Source: Plasmopara viticola
Lineage: Eukaryota > Oomycota > Peronosporomycetes > Peronosporales > Peronosporaceae
Reading direction: 5' to 3'
Length of the DNA: 64,000 nt
NCBI GenBank assembly: GCA_001695595.3
Contig: MBPM02000041.1
Coordinates: 620,001-684,000, forward strand
Below the pieces are notes generated by a model. That model did no database searches. It worked only from the letters and a program-made list of their open reading frames with translations, and had not been told where the DNA came from. Positions 37,066 to 49,800 of this stretch are shown piece by piece (position 1 is the first letter of the stretch; every line of letters begins with the position of its first letter). A program made the position numbers and the translations under genes.

Positions 37066-38205
37066 AAAAGCACTGTGCGTTAGCGGCTTGGCCAACTTTA
37101 GTCTGCGACTGACATGACCCAATGTCACAACAGCAATAGCGCAACCATTCAACGACACACTGAATGATACGAGCCAAAGACTTGTAGTAAATCTTAATTT
37201 TGGACCTCCACGCCACACACCGAATAACTTTTCTTGGCAAAGACCGACTCGGCCAGTAGTGGAGCGAGCTGGAGTAGCGTGTCACCCAGGTCGGGGCCAG
37301 GCACTGCAAAAGACTGATTTATATACCCGAGTTTTCTGAATTGGGAGTAGGATGGCACGAAGTGAACCCGTCGATGTACCAAGCTATAAATGACCTGTTG
37401 TTCGAGAATTCCTGCATCAAAGACAATGCTAAGGACGTAGACTATTTTTTAATGTGGCTTGGACCGAACTCGACATTATCATCGAAGCCGTGTATCTAAA
37501 TATCAGCAATTTCAAGATCGCACCGGATGATTGCTTTGTAAGACGCTGTAATGGCAACACTTAATACAGAAGTGCGTACCATTAGCGATGCTGTGGTGCA
37601 AATTGAATATGCAAACTCATGATTACTTTTGAGTGACTTGGTTGACGTGGACAATGAAAACAAGATCTTATAGGCCAAACTTTGACAAACCATCAACCTC
37701 AGTGGAATTTCGCCTTACAAAGTAACGCTTTCCAAGACAACAATGATGATGCAGATCTTTAACTGACGTCTGAAATTATGTAATAGAACGTGGTCGAAAT
37801 ATAGTCGACAGAGTAGCGCCAAGACTGAACCTAAATTTTGTGAGTACTAGTGATGGTGATTCGTGGTAAACAACAGATTCTGCCTGTGTTGTTGATTACG
37901 GTGCAGCTTAATTTGTACAAGCTGATTGCTGAAGCGTAAGGACGAATGGTGTAGATTTTGGAGCTCTTTTTACTCTCTCCTTGACTCTCGCACAGTTAGC
38001 TCCACGTAGCCCTATCGAAAGTGATTTAAATGCTCAGGCATCAAGGTACCGATCGAATCTTCAGAGCTGAAAAGTGGCGACGGAGCTGGCACGACAAAGA
38101 TCGAGCTTGGGCAGATTTGGTAGGACAACACAAAAATAATCACAATCAGTTGCATAGGAGACATCTTAATAAACCGGAGATAGGGAACGATTTATAATAA
38201 ATTTA

Positions 38206-38753
38206 TACCGATTCTGCTGTACAACTGGGCTCTTACCAAGTCAGAGCTCCACGGCCTCGAGAGTTTCCATCGCCGCCAGCTTCGCTACGCTCTTGGCTAT
38301 CGCTACCCCCGACCCATTTCGAATGCAAGACTTTACGACCTCTGTGATGAGCGGCCGCTGAGACTACGACTGACACAAGCTCGCTGGCGCCTGTTTGGCC
38401 ATGTACTTCGCCGCAATCCCGACATTTCAGCTAACCTCCAGATGCGTGCCTACTTCTTCTTCACCGCAGCAAAATGGCGCGGACGTCCCCGCACCACGCT
38501 CCCCTCGACACTCGACCACAATCTTGTTTCCCGTGGCTCCGGCTTTCGACTCCGGACAGCACAAGACCTCGAAGTGGTACGTACCCTTGCACAAGACCGA
38601 AAGAAATGGAAGACCCATACGACCTCGGTGCTGGATGCACTGCCCGCCGAACGAGACTCGACGTATGCGGACACCACTCTATGCCGTGGACTAGCCAGAC
38701 TGAGCCTAGCACGTGCATACCTTGGCAACGCGATAACGTAATACATTACATTA
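38206..38753 (+). mobile_element. 5'-truncated copy of the deleted LINE (copy 2)
   Basis: About 548 bp nearly identical to the 3' half of copies 1 and 3. It starts abruptly inside the RT C-terminal region (TACCGATTCTGCTGTACAAC) and ends in the same TAATACATTACATTACATT tail. 5' truncation with an intact 3' tail is the mark of target-primed reverse transcription. No clear target-site duplication is visible. It has CAG where copy 1 has TAG. Confidence 0.88.
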
Positions 38754-38759
38754 CATTAT

Positions 38760-39839
38760 CTTGCACCTTTTCTGCGACAGTAGGAGTTACGCTCAGGCAA
38801 TACAAATAGTAAATCCAAAATTTGCGTAATAAATTGTTTTAAAATCATTTGACCAGATCATTATGGCTTCACTAGCTGATATTAATCAGTTCGAATTTAT
38901 TGAGTTATAACGATGACTGAAGACTACTCAAACGGCGCGGCTGAGGAAATCGAGCTACATTGGCAGCCAACACAATACACGTGTTTGTATAGATCAAGGT
39001 CCAGTGGCTTTATATTTAATTGCATTATGCGTCTCCTCAGACAGCTGCATACTAACTTCCCATTGAGGCGTACATATGTCTAAAGCTCCAAGCCTTTTAC
39101 TGAGTCAGAAACCTCCTCAGTAACTCTAATTTGCGCCCATCATCGTTGTGCGATCCTTCGACTAGCAGATGCTCGTATATATTGCCTGCAAGGTACAACG
39201 AGATTGTTTTGTGTCTTAAATCACACTTCTTCAACAACAATGTCAGCTGATTTGCATCAAGCCATTGACTACCAAATGGTGGCTGTAACCTTGCCCTCTT
39301 TCACCCGATTCTTTGACAAGCTCACGAGCTCTATTGCCGACTTACAGCCGTTATACAAATATTTCCAGGCCTGAGAAAAATGCTATTTACCGGTACATTA
39401 CACGGAAATAAAGAAAAAAAATCAGAATGAGATATACATTACCCAAAATTTGCAAACGTAAATTTTTGAAACGTGGCTTCATTGTGGTGAGACATTCTGG
39501 TCTAATTTTAAGCCTGCAAAATCGACGGGAAAAAAAATAAGGGCGTACGTAATCAATCGTGTCATAATTAGCGACTCAAGTCGTTCGTCATCTCGCTCAC
39601 CAACTCAGTTTCACCATCCTCGTTTCAAGCTCAACATGGATTTAAGCCTCACCCAACGGCTAACTTGTCGCTTAATTCGTTGCGACCAAATTTGACACGA
39701 TTGTCACCCTCTAGCCCCATAGAGCAGGTGCCAATAGTCTAGCCTCCTGTATGAGGAGGTCGCAGAGATTTGGACGTCACGTCCCAAGAGCCAAAGGATC
39801 TCGTGACTCAATCCCTCATTTTGTAACCCGACCATCGCC
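38760..39839. other. intergenic, promoter side of the ankyrin gene
   Basis: AT-rich, no gene recognised. The last 150 bp before 39,840 become GC-richer and probably hold the promoter and leader of the ankyrin gene. Confidence 0.45.
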
Positions 39840-40739
39840 ATGGACTCCCCCCACCTCGTAGCTGTCACGCTTGCACTCCCCGAGTCCATTAAGGCGTTAG
39901 CGCATGTTGTGCGATGTATCAACGACTTGTTGATGCCGGACACGATTGATGCTGCGGTCTACAGCGATTGTCGGTACATTGTCCGCACTCATGGTGCAAC
40001 TCGAAAGTGGACGACCCGCGCAATGGACGGCGCCGCCGCGCGAGGTCGACTCGATCTCGTCAAGTGGCTGTCGGTCGTTCGAAACGAAGGCTGTTCAATC
40101 GCCGCACTGGACGGCGCCGCCCGAAACGGGCACTTGAAAGTCGTTCGGTGGCTCTGTCATCACTATATTGGCCGATGTTCGAGTGGTGCACTCAACACTG
40201 CGGCAATAAATGGCCACTTTGACATTGTCAAGTGGCTCTGTCGCCACAACCGGGCACAGGCGGACTCGATCCCGTACGTCATCACGTATGGGATCCAAGC
40301 AGTCGCCGCTGCCGAAGAGACGAGTACCTTGCGTGCGCTGTTGCGCGAAAATTGTAGCTGGTTTTATGTGGGACGTGCGCTTGAAGAAGCCGCGGCCAGA
40401 GGGTCGCTGCCTGTTGTGAAGTTGCTGTTGACGGTCAAACTGCAACAAGCGAACGTCAGTCGTGCACTCAAGGTTGCAGTGGCGTCAGGCCAAGTTGAAG
40501 TGGTGAAACTCGTGGCGGACGTGTGCTCGTCCGCGGAGCTTCGCGCTGCGTACCCTACGTCACTGATGAACGCCCACGGCGCCATTGCGCATTTCTTGCG
40601 AAAGACCGTGGAAGCCCGCGACGTGGAAGAGAAATGGGGCTATTTCAGGACGCAGCACAAGACGCTCGAGCGCATGAACGACAGTTCGAGGAAGCAAGGC
40701 CAAGCCGTGTCGTTCTGCGGCCTCATGCGGTCATGGTGA
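39840..40739 (+). CDS. ankyrin-repeat protein
   Basis: Single-exon 299-aa protein; ATG at 39,840. After an N-terminal region of about 60 residues, ankyrin-type helices repeat: MDGAAARGRLDLVKWL, LDGAARNGHLKVVRWLC, LNTAAINGHFDIVKWLC, LEEAAARGSLPVVKLLL and LKVAVASGQVEVVKLVA. The first three follow the 'aA.nGhl.vVkwL' style of large oomycete ankyrin families. Repeat 4 is replaced by a divergent segment (about residues 140-175). No enzyme domain, signal peptide or membrane span is seen. Expected role: intracellular protein-protein interaction. The 3' end converges on the minus-strand helical-repeat gene 102 bp away. Confidence 0.85.
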   Translation: MDSPHLVAVTLALPESIKALAHVVRCINDLLMPDTIDAAVYSDCRYIVRTHGATRKWTTRAMDGAAARGRLDLVKWLSVVRNEGCSIAALDGAARNGHLKVVRWLCHHYIGRCSSGALNTAAINGHFDIVKWLCRHNRAQADSIPYVITYGIQAVAAAEETSTLRALLRENCSWFYVGRALEEAAARGSLPVVKLLLTVKLQQANVSRALKVAVASGQVEVVKLVADVCSSAELRAAYPTSLMNAHGAIAHFLRKTVEARDVEEKWGYFRTQHKTLERMNDSSRKQGQAVSFCGLMRSW

Positions 40740-40841
40740 ACTTTAGACCCTTATTGTTGATGTTTAAGCTTAAATTAGCACGGTAGTACGAGTGTTTTAG
40801 TAATTCGTAGTCTTTTTATAAAAATAGCGCTTGGTTCAATC

Positions 40842-43456
40842 CTAAGAAGCTGCGGCTTGCTCGTCCGCGCTAGCCGCTTGCTCCTCGTCGCCAGTCTCCG
40901 TCACTTGCGCATCAAGAGCCGCTTCTTCCTGCAGTGCTTGTGTGTCTGCAAGCGAACCACACTCTGCAACGACCGAACACGCAGCCACCTCCTCCGTCTC
41001 AGCAAGCGCTTCTTTCTCACCAACGTTCGAGTTCGTGCCAGCAAGTTTTATCGCAAGCTCTGCTCTCTCGTCTCGTGCGGCTTGTTTCGCCTGTACTCTT
41101 GCCAAGATGCGACGAGCAGTGTCGACAAAGTCGTCGACGTCCTGCGTCTCTGCGACAACGTCCATCGCGGCCAACATCCTCATCTCGCCACTGCCGAGTA
41201 ATGCTTCCATCGCTTTGCGTTCTTCACACGACACAATGTGCTGCTCTTCCAACACCTTCAACAGCGCCAAGCCATCACGCTCTTCCTCCCCTCCCCCTTG
41301 CGTTTCTACACTCGCACATTGTCTCAATTGATTCACAAACCCATCCTTGTTCTTGTCACTTAGAAACACGACAAAAGCGGCACCAAGACGATGGTCGCGC
41401 GCTTCAGCCAGCTGCAACAGCCGCTCGGCTTCCGTACGCGACAATTGATCACGTTTGACGAACGAAAGGATCCAGTCGTGCACCAAAGCATGAAAGTGTT
41501 GCTCCCTCGCGGCCAATGGCGCCAAAATGACTAACGTCTCGACAAAGTCCTCGACGTTACAGTCTTCCTCGTACACGTCCATGGCAGCCAGGAAACGAGG
41601 ATCGCGGCCTTTGACCAACGAGATCAACAACTGAATCTGCCACAACCTCAAGCGGCCACTGCGTCCAAATTCGGCCAATACGCGACATCCCCTTTCCACT
41701 TCATCCACTGCTTCACTCTCCTTCCCATCGCTCCCGAACCGTGCGTGTTTCACCACAAGCAGCAACGTCTCTTCCAGTTCGTGAACGTCGTCGTCCGCTC
41801 GAAACGCTTCATTCGCAGCCCGAAGCGCTTCGTTGCCGCCGTGAAAGAGCCGTAAGAGACCCGTGGCATCCTTCACTTGGATACTCCCACGCTCTTGCAT
41901 CTGTTGCACGACGTCTTCGAGTTGCACGTCGCGCTCGGCCCCACGGTCAAGAGCATTGCTTTGCCGAATCTGACTCGCTTCCATCTCGTGTTGCAACTTG
42001 GCCACACGTTGCAACGTATCCAAGAGCTCTGTCGCATCGGCATCCGTTGTAAACACTTCGTACGCACTTTCCAACAGATTGTGGCGTTGCGCAATCATCC
42101 GTTGCAACGTCCTTGCCGCGACGGCAGTCAGTGCATCACGAGCGTGCCACTGTTGCAGTAACACGGTCAAATGCCGCTGCCATCCGACCATATCACGAGC
42201 GTCCACGTCCCTCGCTTCAAGCGCGTCGTCTCGCATTGCATCGTCCAGCCCATTGGCAAACGCAGCAGCTGCCTTCTCGTCGTCACCTTTCTCCATCGTC
42301 AACTCCTCGACAATTCGCACTAACGAGTCGCGTAATGGTGCCATGTCGTCCACCTCACTTGACTGAAAGTCCCGGATCAGTTGCTGCACTTGCGAATCAT
42401 TCTGTGCCAACAACGCCATCAGAATATCCAGCTCCAACTTTGTCAACATTCGTTGATCGTACAGTGTTTCCACGACCACAAGTGCGTTCTCTTTCGTATC
42501 CATCCCCTTTGGTATCGTATCGATAGGATTCGTAGATCTTGGCGTGGGCAAATCAATCTTCAACGCCGCCAATCGCTTTGCCGTCGTCTCCAAGTCCGAT
42601 AAACTACTTCTGTCGTTCTTGTAGCTGTGGAAAGCACTCCATAGCACAGGATGTTGCTCCAACACGAGCGCCAACAAGTGTGCCCCATGGTCCTCAGGCA
42701 CCACGTGTCTGTCCAGTAATTTCTCGACGACTTCCAGCAACTTGATCGTGTCTCCAACTTGATGCAAACTCGTAATGCTCCAATCTTCTCGACTCAAAGA
42801 CAACGCAGCTGCACTGGCGGGTTCGAGACTTTTCGGCCAATAGCGGCAACTTTCATGGCAATGACCTCGGTATAAAGCGCATTCACGCCTTGATCGTTCT
42901 TGATCCTTCTTCTCGGAGTCTGCACTTCATGCTCGAGCTTGCTCGCGTCGTCGGGACGCAGCAAACGCAGCAAAAAGCGCTTTTTCTCGTCCACCGATGT
43001 GTTTGCAGCCATTACCGTGAAAACGTGAGCACTCTGCTGCTCACACAAATCATAGAGCATAGCTGACTCAAAGCTGCTGAGGTGCAACTCGTTTATTAGC
43101 GCCTGTAGTAGTTTATGAAGCCTCTGAAGGTCGGTCGAACCCTTTGAAGCCGTAATGTGCGGCTCGACAGTAGGTTGCATAGCTCCAGATGGTGCAAATA
43201 AAGCAGAGACGCGTCCTGTAAGCAGTTCGGGCACTTTGCAAGCTACAGAGAGTGGCACAAGGCGCTGAATCGAGTTCGAATGGCGCTTCTTTCGTCCCGC
43301 ACGCGCCGCTTGGAAGCCGACACAGACACCCGTATGAGAGTTTAAGGCTACGCGCACCACTTGCTGCAACTCTTGTGGTGGTATGCCGGCGTACAGCCCC
43401 AGCGTTGCCGAGGAAGAGACCCCGGACAGCTGCACGTACGCCACCTCGCCAACCAT
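40842..43456 (-). CDS. large protein of tandem helical ~70-75-residue repeats; internal frame change unresolved
   Basis: Two minus-strand frames, 43,456-42,794 (220 codons) and 42,803-40,842 (653 codons), very likely belong to one gene. The second has no ATG at its start and both share one repeat. The unit is a set of helices patterned 'Ll..w....l....a..Ll.L....…lraA..vf..d.d..efvdtL', seen about seven times in the long frame: around VVEKLLDRHVV, VETLYDQRML, LTVLLQQWHAR, DVVQQMQERGS, VLAEFGRSGR, ILSFVKRDQLS and LLKVLEEQHIV. One copy lies in the first frame (LLQALINELHLSSFESAMLY). A Glu/Ala/Gln-rich tail ends the protein. The frames overlap near 42,800, where either an intron (a donor near 42,960 would fit) or a frameshift joins them. 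No known family is recognised; function unknown. Confidence 0.65.
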
Positions 43457-46400
43457 AAGGCCTTAAGTTAGAATTGAAGAAGTTTTCGATCTACGCGTGG
43501 TGCACGTAAGTTTGTGGTTTCTACATTTCTCGGCATGAAAAGGTAATTGTGCTGAAGCTAAGTATAAATTGTCAATGTGCCGAAAAACTCTATAGAGTAA
43601 ACGATCAGTAAGACAATAAGAATGGAAACCACTGCCAGGCGCTCGTTTGGGCGCTCATTCTGTCAATATGGGACCCCTAGGACATTTCTCTTGGAGTAAT
43701 TAAATCTTAAAAGCGTGGCTGTGATGTTGTAACCGCCAACCTTTTAAGGTAATGATTCTCGACGTTAATTCCTGTTTGTATGCACACAAGGCTAGATTTT
43801 GCGTACTGTGCACGAGCTTTTATCTCCCACAGCTCCCTACTCTATATGATGTACGGCTCTCAAGACATTAAAGGGTGCATATATGGCTTTATGCCGGCCG
43901 CTCGTGAAGTGATAGAGAATTTGACGCACGCAGAAGGATTTGTTTTGAGCAGCGCCTAGTAAGAATCTGTAAGCTGATGCCGATTCTTAAGTTTTGCACT
44001 ACGGCCTAGGATGACCTAATAAGGCTGCGGTAGATTAGCGCGAATTTTCCCATATACGCAATAATTAAAAATAGAACGTCGTCGCCATCCGTGAGCGTTA
44101 AAGTATTATTTATCACACACAGTAGATGGCCGGTAGTTTATTTTTCACCATATAGCAGTATCATCATTTCGTCGCCGTCCATCGTCGCGAGCATGTCGTA
44201 CACATCAATACAACGGCCGCAATCACCGCGTGGCTTGAATGCTCCTTCTCCATACTTCTGTGAAGGTCAGATAAACATGTCGAATGGCTCGTTCTCACAT
44301 CCACTCATGTCCACACGATCGACTTGTTCTCGATGCTTGTAACACTCATCGGGACTACGAGATCTGGACTTGACATCCGGAATTATGTAAGTAAGTCCTT
44401 GGTCCGACCTAGATAGTTTTGTTCCGACGAGCCAGCGGTGCCAACGATATTAGGCATCGCTCAGAACTTATGTAGACTTCTTGCATATGTTTCGTCGCAT
44501 GTAGTAAAGGTGTAATAGTCGTCGAAGATGCTTTTGAAGGTCGGTTGTCGGACAAGACTTAAGAAGCGAGCGGGACGAAGTCAGTAAAGGAGAGGGATTG
44601 TCAGTTGATCGGTGCAAATTGATATCAAATGGAAAGCTTTTGCGGATTCTTGTCTTGCTACTGTCTTACTGGTGGTCTTCGGCCATTTGATTCAACCATC
44701 CTAAAGGCTACTATTTCTCCTTACTCCATCTTACTAATTACACATTCTGGGTTGTGTTTAAACATTAAGATGTCCTGGCTCCCCATGGCTATGGGGCTTC
44801 TGAACTCTGCTTCTGGTCCAAAACTTTGCAATCGTCTATTCGTATGGATGGTATTAATGCATATGCATTTTTAAAGTAATGCAAAATATGGCGAGATGGC
44901 CGTTACCGGCAAACCTGCCGGTGACAACAGTTAAGTCATGAGTGGAGTGTGCCCTCTCGAGAAATGAGCTGATCGAAGATGCTATTTCTTAATGAAGTGT
45001 TGTGTTTTCGTCCAAACCTGGTCCACTTTATCACGGTTGAGATCCCCTGCGTTCAAATTACCAACATTACACTGATTGCTGGACAAAGTAACGCCCCAAA
45101 TGTAGCATACTTTTTTAAGGAGATAGTTTATATGTTGAAGAAAAATATAGTCCAAGTTGAGCTATCATATTGCCATGAGCTCGACTCGATGAATGTCTCA
45201 GTTGGGGTCAGATAGCAGCCAATTTAGTCGGTGGAGTTCCTTCTGTCAAAAAATATAGCAGCGCGTCAATCTATTGTGTGGCTTAGAATGAGCCTCAACA
45301 AATAGGAAGGGTGTCAAGTACTTGCGGTGTAAGTTTATCGTTTTGCTTGTTGGAGCCATCTACTTCCGGCAAGCGCTAGAACCTTGACGCTCATCATGGC
45401 GTAAACGATATTTATGGACGCCGCTTGCGAGGTTTGCGTAAAAAGCCATAAGAAATGGCTGAGTGATCATGCGTAGTACATCGTACGGCAGTGTTTCATG
45501 CACAAGTGCTGATATTTACATCGTATGCCATATTAAATTGCACATTTAAATCAGATCAGTACAATTGTCTGGCATGTACACTCTTTGCTTACATGTAGCT
45601 CGGATGTCAGAATGTGCAATTGCTACGTAGCCTTTTTGTCTTTGTTCTTATAGTTTGAGTTTGGAATGTTGATCGTTTTGCCTTTTTATATGTGCTTGAA
45701 ATTAATTAGAATTTCCATTGTGGGGAAATCGTATAATATTGGTTTTGACCCCAATAATCAAATATTTAATTTGCAGTCACGGTCCATCCATTCTCTTTGT
45801 AGACTACGCTGATTGCTGAGAGTCCAAAGCTGCTATAAATAATATACTTGAAAAGAAAGGACATAAAGTTATCCTATAGCACTCATAAGAACGCGACAAG
45901 GTATTGACAGTAATTCATTTAGAATATGAAAAACAGAGCGTAATCTTAGCGTAATCATTCCTCAAGATTGCTTCAATGCATCGAGGACCTCTACCACTTG
46001 CAATGCCTATTATTATTTTGCTACCAAAGGAATTTACCAAAACGTAAAGCAAATTGTATCACTATTTATATAGAATTTACTGAAGATTGAGGCTCATACG
46101 AATGCGTTCCGACTGCAAAAGGGAAGGTCGTCGTCGAACCAAACATTTGGGTGTACATATGTCTTTAGTCTCTTATATCTTGCATATTAGTATGATTAGT
46201 ATAGTATTCGGATTATTTCAGCATCAAGGCTTGTGATCGTCTGTCTGTCAAAGTTAGTTCGATGGTTGATTCAAAAAGCGATAGGACAACAGCTTTAGCA
46301 TCGGGTACTATCTTAAATAAAAAAGCGTGCAATCTTGAGTGGATACATGCAACTGGTGGCTACGGTGGCTAATTAATACTTCAAGCTTTAATATGTAAGT

Positions 46401-46800
46401 AATAAGGTTTATAACTACTTATACCACCGCGAGTATGCAGTATAACAAATCAGTGTTTGAAGCTCCAAACACTGTAGTAAGGTATTGATAGTTACAGGCC
46501 AAAATCGCAAATCTGAGCCTGAGGAACCAAGTCATGACTCCGATGATGCTGGAAGCATTCCGCCAGTATATGACAGTGAGAGTGACTCAAGTGACCATTC
46601 GGCAAGGGTTGACGATTCTGGGTTGGAATGTGAGCCTTATAATGGGGATCATTCTAACTCAGGACTAGGTCCAGTTTTTTCAATGGAAGACATTGAGCCT
46701 ACGATTATGGCTTGACCGAAATCAGTCTGGCCATATGAAGGCGAGCCAAAATTCCCGACAGGTTCAAATACAGCGGCTGATTTTACGGTGCACGCATTTT
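43457..46800. other. intergenic, no gene firmly recognised
   Basis: AT-rich with many stops. An acidic Ser/Asp-rich 76-codon frame at 46,485-46,715 (plus) could be a 5' remnant of the L1-like element that follows, but carries no domain. Frames at 44,091-44,342, 44,629-44,874 and 44,979-45,215 have no recognisable features. Confidence 0.4.
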
Positions 46801-49800
46801 TTTAGCCAAAATAATGAGCCTTTAGTACCGTTGCCACCCTGACAGAGGAAAACGGCATTTACCTCCCACATAACGGAAATATCCACCTACCTCCTATCTA
46901 AACTATTATGAGTGGCTTAGTGAAGGTTCGAAAGGACCCATTCCGCCGGACCAAATCCTCGGGCACACGACTATGGACCCACCTCAGTCTGTCGCGTTTT
47001 TTGTAACGGCCTCAAAGTTGAGCGAAGAAATTTTAAGCGTAGACGTATACTAAGGCAACATTGAAGAATTTAGTTTTTCTCAATTCTGCGCGGTCATTTA
47101 ATTGATATACTAAATCGGACATACTACCACTAACGAACCAAGTCTTCACCGAGTTTTACTCGATGCGGGAGTGGAGGCCAATTTTCACCACCTTCGGGCG
47201 AAGCCTTTTGGTCACGCGGTCCTTCGAGAGTTACACGCAAATACTTATCGTCAGACGATGGGACAATGTTCGGCCGTGTTGCAACTTATTACCCAAACCA
47301 GACCGCCTTTGACGTTTAGTTAGTTTTGGGACTATTGTAAATCTGGCCAAAACCAGAACTGGCTGAGGTCGATCTAGCTCAGCAGATATTGCACCTAATA
47401 TTTATGGGACGCACTTAAATTGAGTGCGATTCTCGGGGTAGCAGTATCGGCACTGCCCCACCCGTTGTGGTTATTATGGGACGATTCGACTTTGTTCGCC
47501 ATGACAAAATCTCCATAATGGAAAGAATTTTGGCTGGGTCACTTCCCTTTGAACTACGCAAAACCGTTGTGTATCTGCGCAAGCAGGCTACTCTAGTTCA
47601 CCCTTAGGTTTATTTATCACTATAGTTCAACGGACCCTAAAAGGCAACTCGATTAATGCGAATGATTTGGATAATGTGTCACAACGAACCCGAAATTATT
47701 TTTCTAACAATTTTCATATAGTGGGAATTCAAAAAGAAAATCTACGGTTATCAAAAGCTTAAGAAAAGTCCAGCTTCCCAGCTGACTTTCAGCTTTTGGT
47801 CTCTAAATAATATGGGCACTATGAAAGAACAAGCTGGCGTTAGATTTCTTATTAAAACCTACTAGCCCTATCCGCAACCCACACGACGTTACACGCCGGC
47901 ACGTCACTTCTTTGGATATATTTTTCCTGTATATCCAAGTCTGAAGCAAACTTGACTCGACCATCAGATACATTCACGAACTATACGCCCCAGTTCAGCC
48001 GAGACGCCAGGCTATTTATTTTGAAAATTTGCCCCGTCAATTTATATAAACAATCACCGTATTGTTTTGGAAGACTTTAATACCGTCATTCCCAGTCAAG
48101 TGAATCAGGCACGACATGGCGATAGAGATCGCCTTCAAGGGCGCAATGGATTGCTCGACTGTACGAATTTAATCCGTTAATCCGTTTGGTCGACCCTTGG
48201 CGATAGTGAAATTCCGGTCTTTGAAACCGAGAACCCCCAGCTCAAGTTCAAGAAATGAATATACTTAAGTTTCCTCTCGACTTTTTCACACATTTTTCCA
48301 GGATTTTCACCATGATTGCAAAGGCTTAACAGAATAGGCAACTATACCGGAATTTCTTTTCGACTAATATGTTCAAATTTTTAACCGTCAAGAAAGCTTC
48401 CACTGAAATGCCCAGTTTGGGTAATTCAGTTGATTGAGGCCCAAGTGTATTTACAAACGCCTTAAATGAATAAAAAAACTCTTTTCGGACTCGAAATTAA
48501 GATTTCTCAAATCCGAATTTCCTTCTCGATGAGTTCAAACGGAAAGATTCTATTTTTCTGCGTGAGTTGTTCCTGAAGAAAAAAAATGAATGCATGCGGG
48601 TGTTAGAAAATCTTCACCTTTAAGTGAATGAACGGTAGCATTTGCACGCTCAGGAATCATCTATATCCGTCCGGGCCAAATTATCGTTGCAAAAACCCAG
48701 CTTTAAGTAAAGCTGAATGAACAAAATTACTTTATACAAGTAGAAATTCAACTTCGACTAGGAATCGCTGAGCGCTGCTCAAAAGTGTCCTTCAGACCGC
48801 CAAACATTCCTCACAAGACGCCCATTCCGGTCAAGTCAATCAAAGACCTAAAGTCGACTTGTTCCTTTTTTGTCGTACCGGTCTGAGATTTACTGTTCGC
48901 CTTTGAGAGTATTCGGCCATAGTAAGCCCAAATGGGATCACTTAAAGCTGGCCCAAATTCTTCAAGACACTGAAGCGCGACTAATTTTGAAGGATCAGGC
49001 TTATTTGGACAGCCCCTTCACAGCCTTTGAGCTTTATTGCTAACACAAACGGCAATCGGACAAACTTTGGCCTCCCTGTTGAATATAACAAGACAGACCT
49101 CCTCTCTGGAGCAAAATATTTGAAGCTATATATGCTGCTTGATTCCAAAGGGGAAAAATGACAAAATTTAACGTAAAGTCCAAACTCGCTTCTACAATCG
49201 GAATTTCTACAGCAATTTTCGAGCCAATTTCACTACTTTAAGTAGACGCTTTTTCGGAAAAGGTTGGGGTGACGCCCTCCTTCCAAGCGCGGGGGCTTAA
49301 TGCTCGCGCGCTTCGGGCAGGTGCTCTCGGGCATCTGCAGGTCTCTAACGAGTCTCACCCTCGACGCGACGGTCTCCAGCACCAGGCCAAACCCCCTTCC
49401 ACGCCCTTAACCGCGCCAACCGCATCCGGATTGGCTCCTTTAATGTGAATTCTCTAGGTTCAAAGCGCAAGAAGCACGAAACACTCCCCGAAGATCTCCG
49501 GCGCTACCGCGTCGATATCCTTGGCCTCCGAGAAACCAAGATCTACGATAGAGGTGAGCACCGCATTGATGACTTCCTTCTAACCCTGAAAAAAAAAAAA
49601 GCCAAGACCGAAGTCACCGAAATCCGCCGCCACTGCAACCCGTCGGGCGCCACTCGACACGCCCGATCCCGAAAAGAAACCTGGCACCACACTAAGAAGC
49701 TCGGAACACTCCTCGGCGATATTAAAGATCTATTCCGACGCAAGTCCCTGGCCACCCTCGCGCTCCACCGCCTCTGGTCCGTCTGGCTCCGCCCCACGTT

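Larger units (their letters stand above)
29296..38205. other. 8.9-kb gene-poor, AT-rich stretch
   Basis: No domain-bearing frame was found on either strand. Notable local structures are a 141-bp tandem duplication (32,996-33,277) and a 33-bp tandem duplication (37,000-37,065). Short frames at 33,450-33,656 and 36,853-37,309 (minus) have somewhat protein-like composition but no recognisable family, and may be transposon remnants. Confidence 0.45.

Noticed and set aside
36853..37309. Minus-strand frame containing a repeated ATLVYE/LLWFTK peptide
   Set aside because: The peptide repetition is just the 33-bp tandem duplication; no family resemblance.
40934..41458. Plus-strand frames opposite the helical-repeat gene
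   Set aside because: Shadow frames of a strongly patterned minus-strand gene; composition is His/Ser/Arg-rich and without motifs.
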